From Paludibacteraceae bacterium (lineage in GTDB: Bacteria > Bacteroidota > Bacteroidia > Bacteroidales > Paludibacteraceae), in the NCBI GenBank assembly GCA_024400275.1, contig JAKSMY010000076.1:1-7042 (forward strand): a DNA stretch of 7,042 bases, read 5' to 3'. A program made the translations under genes and the position numbers. Positions 5,608-7,042 of the stretch are shown one piece after another (the first letter of the stretch is position 1; each line of letters begins with the position of its first letter). Under the pieces are notes generated by a model, which was given only the letters and a program-made list of their open reading frames with translations, was not told the DNA's origin and ran no database searches.

Positions 5608-5623
5608 AAAAGTTGTATCTTTG
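5593..5623 (+). promoter_or_regulatory. Probable folK promoter
   Basis: The -7 box TATCTTTG (5616-5623) is a perfect match. The -33 box at 5593-5596 is TTTC instead of TTTG, with 19-nt spacing, so the promoter may be weaker than the divergent one it overlaps. Transcription would begin near 5630, leaving a leader of about 110 nt that contains the palindromic element. Confidence 0.65.
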
Positions 5624-5653
5624 TGCTCGATTTCGGAAAAGAACAAGGAATAA

Positions 5654-5724
5654 AGACCGCTTCGCTGATGGACTAAGTATAGTCCATAGTCTATACTCCA
5701 TCAGTGAGCGCAGCGAACGGTCTA
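5654..5724 (+). repeat. Palindromic element copy 3, short form, in the folK leader
   Basis: This is a relative of the elements at 672-775 and 1326-1429. It has the same AGACCG and CGGTCTA ends, CTGATGGA left arm and CTCCATCAGTGAGC right arm, but lacks the internal duplicated unit that includes GAACAAGG. The arms are largely complementary, and AGTATAG/CTATACT closes the centre, so the folK leader RNA should fold into one long imperfect hairpin ending 17 nt before the ATG. It is oriented with the gene, as are the two other copies, and would translate to the related peptide YSISERSERS in the folK frame. Confidence 0.8.
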
Positions 5725-5741
5725 TATTCCATAAAACCAAT

Positions 5742-6206
5742 ATGACCTATTATCTTTCTTTGGGCAGCAATATCTCTCCTCGTCACCATTACATAGACGA
5801 GGCGTGCAGACTATTGAATGAGCGTTGTGGAACCATTACACGTCGTTCGTCAGACTATTTCTCTATGCCCGTCGGGTACGAGAGCGAACACGAGTATTTG
5901 AATATCTGTGTTTGCCTCTGTGCTGATATGTCCCCTCTTGATTTGTTGTATGCTACGCAGCAGATAGAGCGAGACCTCGGCAGAACCCACAAATCCGATT
6001 CCCCTCTCCCATTATCATCTCCCCTTACCGAGGGGGTCAGGGGGTGTCACTATTCCGACCGTACCATCGATATTGACTTGCTGTGTGCTGAGGACGAACA
6101 GGGGCAGCCTGTTACGGTACAGACTGCCGAATTGCTTTTGCCTCATCCTCGTATGAACGAGCGTGCTTTTGTTACCGTTCCTCTTGCCCAAATTCGGGAT
6201 TTGTAA
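5742..6206 (+). CDS. folK: 6-hydroxymethyl-7,8-dihydropterin pyrophosphokinase (HPPK)
   Basis: HPPK transfers pyrophosphate from ATP to 6-hydroxymethyl-7,8-dihydropterin in folate synthesis, in the cytoplasm. The 154-residue product opens with the family signature YLSLGSN (4-10). It keeps Arg-81 and Lys-84 of the catalytic loop, DRTIDIDLL (106-114) with the magnesium ligands Asp-110 and Asp-112, and PHPRMNERAFVTVPL (134-148). ATG at 5742 is chosen because it gives the usual N-terminus. The frame is open back to 5601, but that stretch lies in the promoter and the palindromic element. A GC-rich repeat (6021-6049) is read in frame as SSPLTEGVRG between Lys-84 and Arg-107, lengthening catalytic loop 3 from about 6 residues in E. 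coli (Lys-85 to Arg-92) to 22. All ligands seen in the sequence remain. The gene stands alone and is not joined to folB or folP. Confidence 0.92.
   Translation: MTYYLSLGSNISPRHHYIDEACRLLNERCGTITRRSSDYFSMPVGYESEHEYLNICVCLCADMSPLDLLYATQQIERDLGRTHKSDSPLPLSSPLTEGVRGCHYSDRTIDIDLLCAEDEQGQPVTVQTAELLLPHPRMNERAFVTVPLAQIRDL
6021..6049. repeat. GC-rich hairpin repeat, copy D (folK catalytic loop)
   Basis: The plus strand reads CCCCTTACCGAGGGGG, then TCAGGGGGTGTCA, as in copies A-C. Here the host gene is on the plus strand, so the opposite face of the repeat is translated (SSPLTEGVRG instead of TPPSPLNKG). Both faces are open reading frames, so the repeat can sit in a gene in either direction. Confidence 0.78.
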
Positions 6207-6211
6207 CAAAA
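6167..6211. repeat. 9-bp inverted repeat at the end of folK
   Basis: TTTTGTTAC (6167-6175) and GTAACAAAA (6203-6211) are perfect inverted copies with a 27-nt loop, and the right arm contains the folK TAA stop. It may form a weak hairpin at the mRNA end. There is no T-run, so it is not called a terminator. Confidence 0.4.
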
Positions 6212-6225
6212 TTCCATTCAAAAAG

Positions 6226-6257
6226 TTTGCGTATATAAAAAAATAATTGTAATTTTG
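6226..6257 (+). promoter_or_regulatory. Bacteroidetes-type promoter of the leader ORF and esterase
   Basis: TTTG (6226-6229), 20 nt, TAATTTTG (6250-6257) match the consensus exactly. The transcript should begin near 6264. The esterase ATG is at 6439, so this mRNA has an unusually long leader of about 175 nt, unlike the short leaders of the leftward genes. Confidence 0.8.
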
Positions 6258-6275
6258 CAGCGAAATTGAAAAATC

Positions 6276-6320
6276 ATGACACACCATTCGCGCACGTGTA
6301 GGCGCAGACATAGTAAATAA
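6276..6320 (+). CDS. Putative 14-residue leader peptide, Arg/His-rich
   Basis: ATG at 6276 opens MTHHSRTCRRRHSK and stops with TAA at 6318-6320. The start lies 18 nt past the -7 box, the position where other genes of this window begin, and the ORF contains four arginine (CGC, AGG, CGC, AGA) and three histidine codons in 14. A GC-rich hairpin begins 17 nt after the stop, and the esterase starts 118 nt after the stop. This layout resembles a regulatory leader peptide, where ribosome stalling or release would change RNA folding ahead of the main gene. No competing anti-hairpin was identified by eye, and an ORF this short can arise by chance. Confidence 0.45.
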   Translation: MTHHSRTCRRRHSK

Positions 6321-6337
6321 GTAAGGACACACGATTG

Positions 6338-6366
6338 CCCCTCCTCAGAGAAATCCGGAGGTGGGG
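6338..6366 (+). promoter_or_regulatory. GC-rich hairpin in the esterase leader
   Basis: CCCC-T-CCTC (6338-6346) pairs with GAGG-T-GGGG (6358-6366): eight pairs with one T-T mismatch and an 11-nt loop. No U-tract follows (GTAATTTGTT), so it is not an intrinsic terminator as it stands. It may be an attenuator-like element, an mRNA stabiliser, or a distant relative of the GC-rich repeats A-D. Confidence 0.5.
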
Positions 6367-6438
6367 GTAATTTGTTGAAAAATAAGCAACTTAAGAGAAC
6401 CAAGAAAGGGCGAAACAAATAAACAAAATTATTAAAGT

Positions 6439-7042
6439 ATGAAAAAGATTTTTTTGACATTACTGATGGCTGTTGCCGCCATCTCAGTTAACGCTCAGAC
6501 CGTGCAGGTATGGCGCGGAGGGCAAGTAAGAACCACCTTGATGAATGCAGACAGCATTACCTTCGTGGAGAACGAAGACCCTGCTACGGCTGATGAGTAT
6601 GTCTATGCTCCTAACCGTAAAATAACAGGGCGGAGTTATGACCAAACGAAGGCTGTCAAACTAAACCAAGGTACGTATGTAGGTTTTGAGAAAGAAGGTG
6701 TGCTTCAGTTCTACGGCATCCCGTATGGTCAGCAGCCGATAGGCGCTCTGCGTTTCCAACGTTCTAAAGCCTTACCTGCATCCGATGATGTGTACGAGGC
6801 GTTCCACTTCGCTCATTCGGCATGTCAAGAAAAGGAACAATCCGAGCCCGCTTCTATGTATGAGCAGGGGGATGATATGCTCGCTCTTAATATATGGGCA
6901 AGCGAAATCAACCCCAATGACAAAAAGCCTGTTATGATTTATATTCATGGTGGTGGTTATACATTAGGCGGCTCATCTGATCCCCTATATAATGGTCGTA
7001 ATTTCGTGAAGAAAAACCCTGACATTATCATGGTAACGATTA
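6439..7042 (+). CDS. Exported type-B carboxylesterase, N-terminal part
   Basis: The frame is open from ATG at 6439 to the window edge (201 residues seen). A signal peptide (MKKIFLTLLMAVAAISVNA, cleavage near 19/20) is followed by VWRGGQVRTTLMNADSITF (24-42), a short beta segment often found at the N-terminus of secreted Bacteroidales proteins. The esterase domain then begins: FYGIPYGQQPIGALRF (91-106) is the usual G-I-P-Y-A-x-P-P-x-G-x-x-R-F signature, and YIHGGGYTLGG (168-178) holds the HGGG oxyanion hole. The nucleophile Ser, the acid and the catalytic His lie beyond the window. Type-B carboxylesterases split carboxylic esters; the substrate cannot be told, but export suggests dietary or host glycan or lipid esters. 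A 175-nt leader with a small ORF and a hairpin precedes it. Confidence 0.88.
   Translation, partial: MKKIFLTLLMAVAAISVNAQTVQVWRGGQVRTTLMNADSITFVENEDPATADEYVYAPNRKITGRSYDQTKAVKLNQGTYVGFEKEGVLQFYGIPYGQQPIGALRFQRSKALPASDDVYEAFHFAHSACQEKEQSEPASMYEQGDDMLALNIWASEINPNDKKPVMIYIHGGGYTLGGSSDPLYNGRNFVKKNPDIIMVTI

Noticed and set aside
5557..5646. N-terminal extension of the glucosaminidase by 30 codons
   Set aside because: It would be upstream of the predicted transcription start and would bury the signal peptide.
5601..5741. N-terminal extension of folK by 47 codons
   Set aside because: The extra stretch covers the -7 box and the palindromic element, and HPPK proteins begin right at the YLSLGSN strand, so the ATG at 5742 is preferred.

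Overview
The window looks like chromosomal DNA of a member of the Bacteroidales (Bacteroides/Prevotella relatives). Three things point there: promoters of the Bacteroidetes form TTTG-N20-TAnnTTTG, no clear Shine-Dalgarno sites, and gene families typical of the order (a PG_1098-type THUMP-like methyltransferase, a collagen-motif lipoprotein, and a secreted esterase with a 'VWRGGQ...SITF' N-terminus). Genus cannot be told from this window.

Left end (1-530), read leftward: the first codons of a gene that leaves the window (35 to 1); a 26-codon stub that begins with the N-terminus of a Dam-type DNA adenine methylase and then loses it (211-131); and a tRNA-Ala(CGC)-like gene with an intact G3:U70 pair but a T arm interrupted by about 25 nt (452-354). 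Each has its own consensus promoter.

Middle (531-5556): a leftward five-gene cluster, probably one operon, with a consensus promoter at 5607-5576. In order of transcription it holds an exported glucosaminidase, a DUF721/DciA-like protein, MutS2 (start overlapping the previous stop), a small collagen-motif lipoprotein, and a THUMP-like class I SAM methyltransferase that starts with TTG. There is no obvious metabolic link between them; they are cell-wall remodelling, nucleic-acid housekeeping and envelope genes.

Right end (5593-7042), read rightward: folK (HPPK, folate synthesis), whose promoter overlaps the divergent operon promoter, then a consensus promoter, a 14-residue leader ORF, a GC-rich hairpin, and the first 201 codons of an exported type-B carboxylesterase that runs off the window.

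The most striking theme is small palindromic repeats inside coding sequence. A ~100-bp element with TAGACCG/CGGTCTA ends occurs twice, base-for-base identical and in frame, in the methyltransferase. A shorter relative lies in the folK leader. A different GC-rich hairpin repeat occurs in frame once in the methyltransferase, twice in mutS2 and once in folK, where it enlarges the catalytic loop of HPPK. All four genes stay open, so these insertions look tolerated rather than inactivating.
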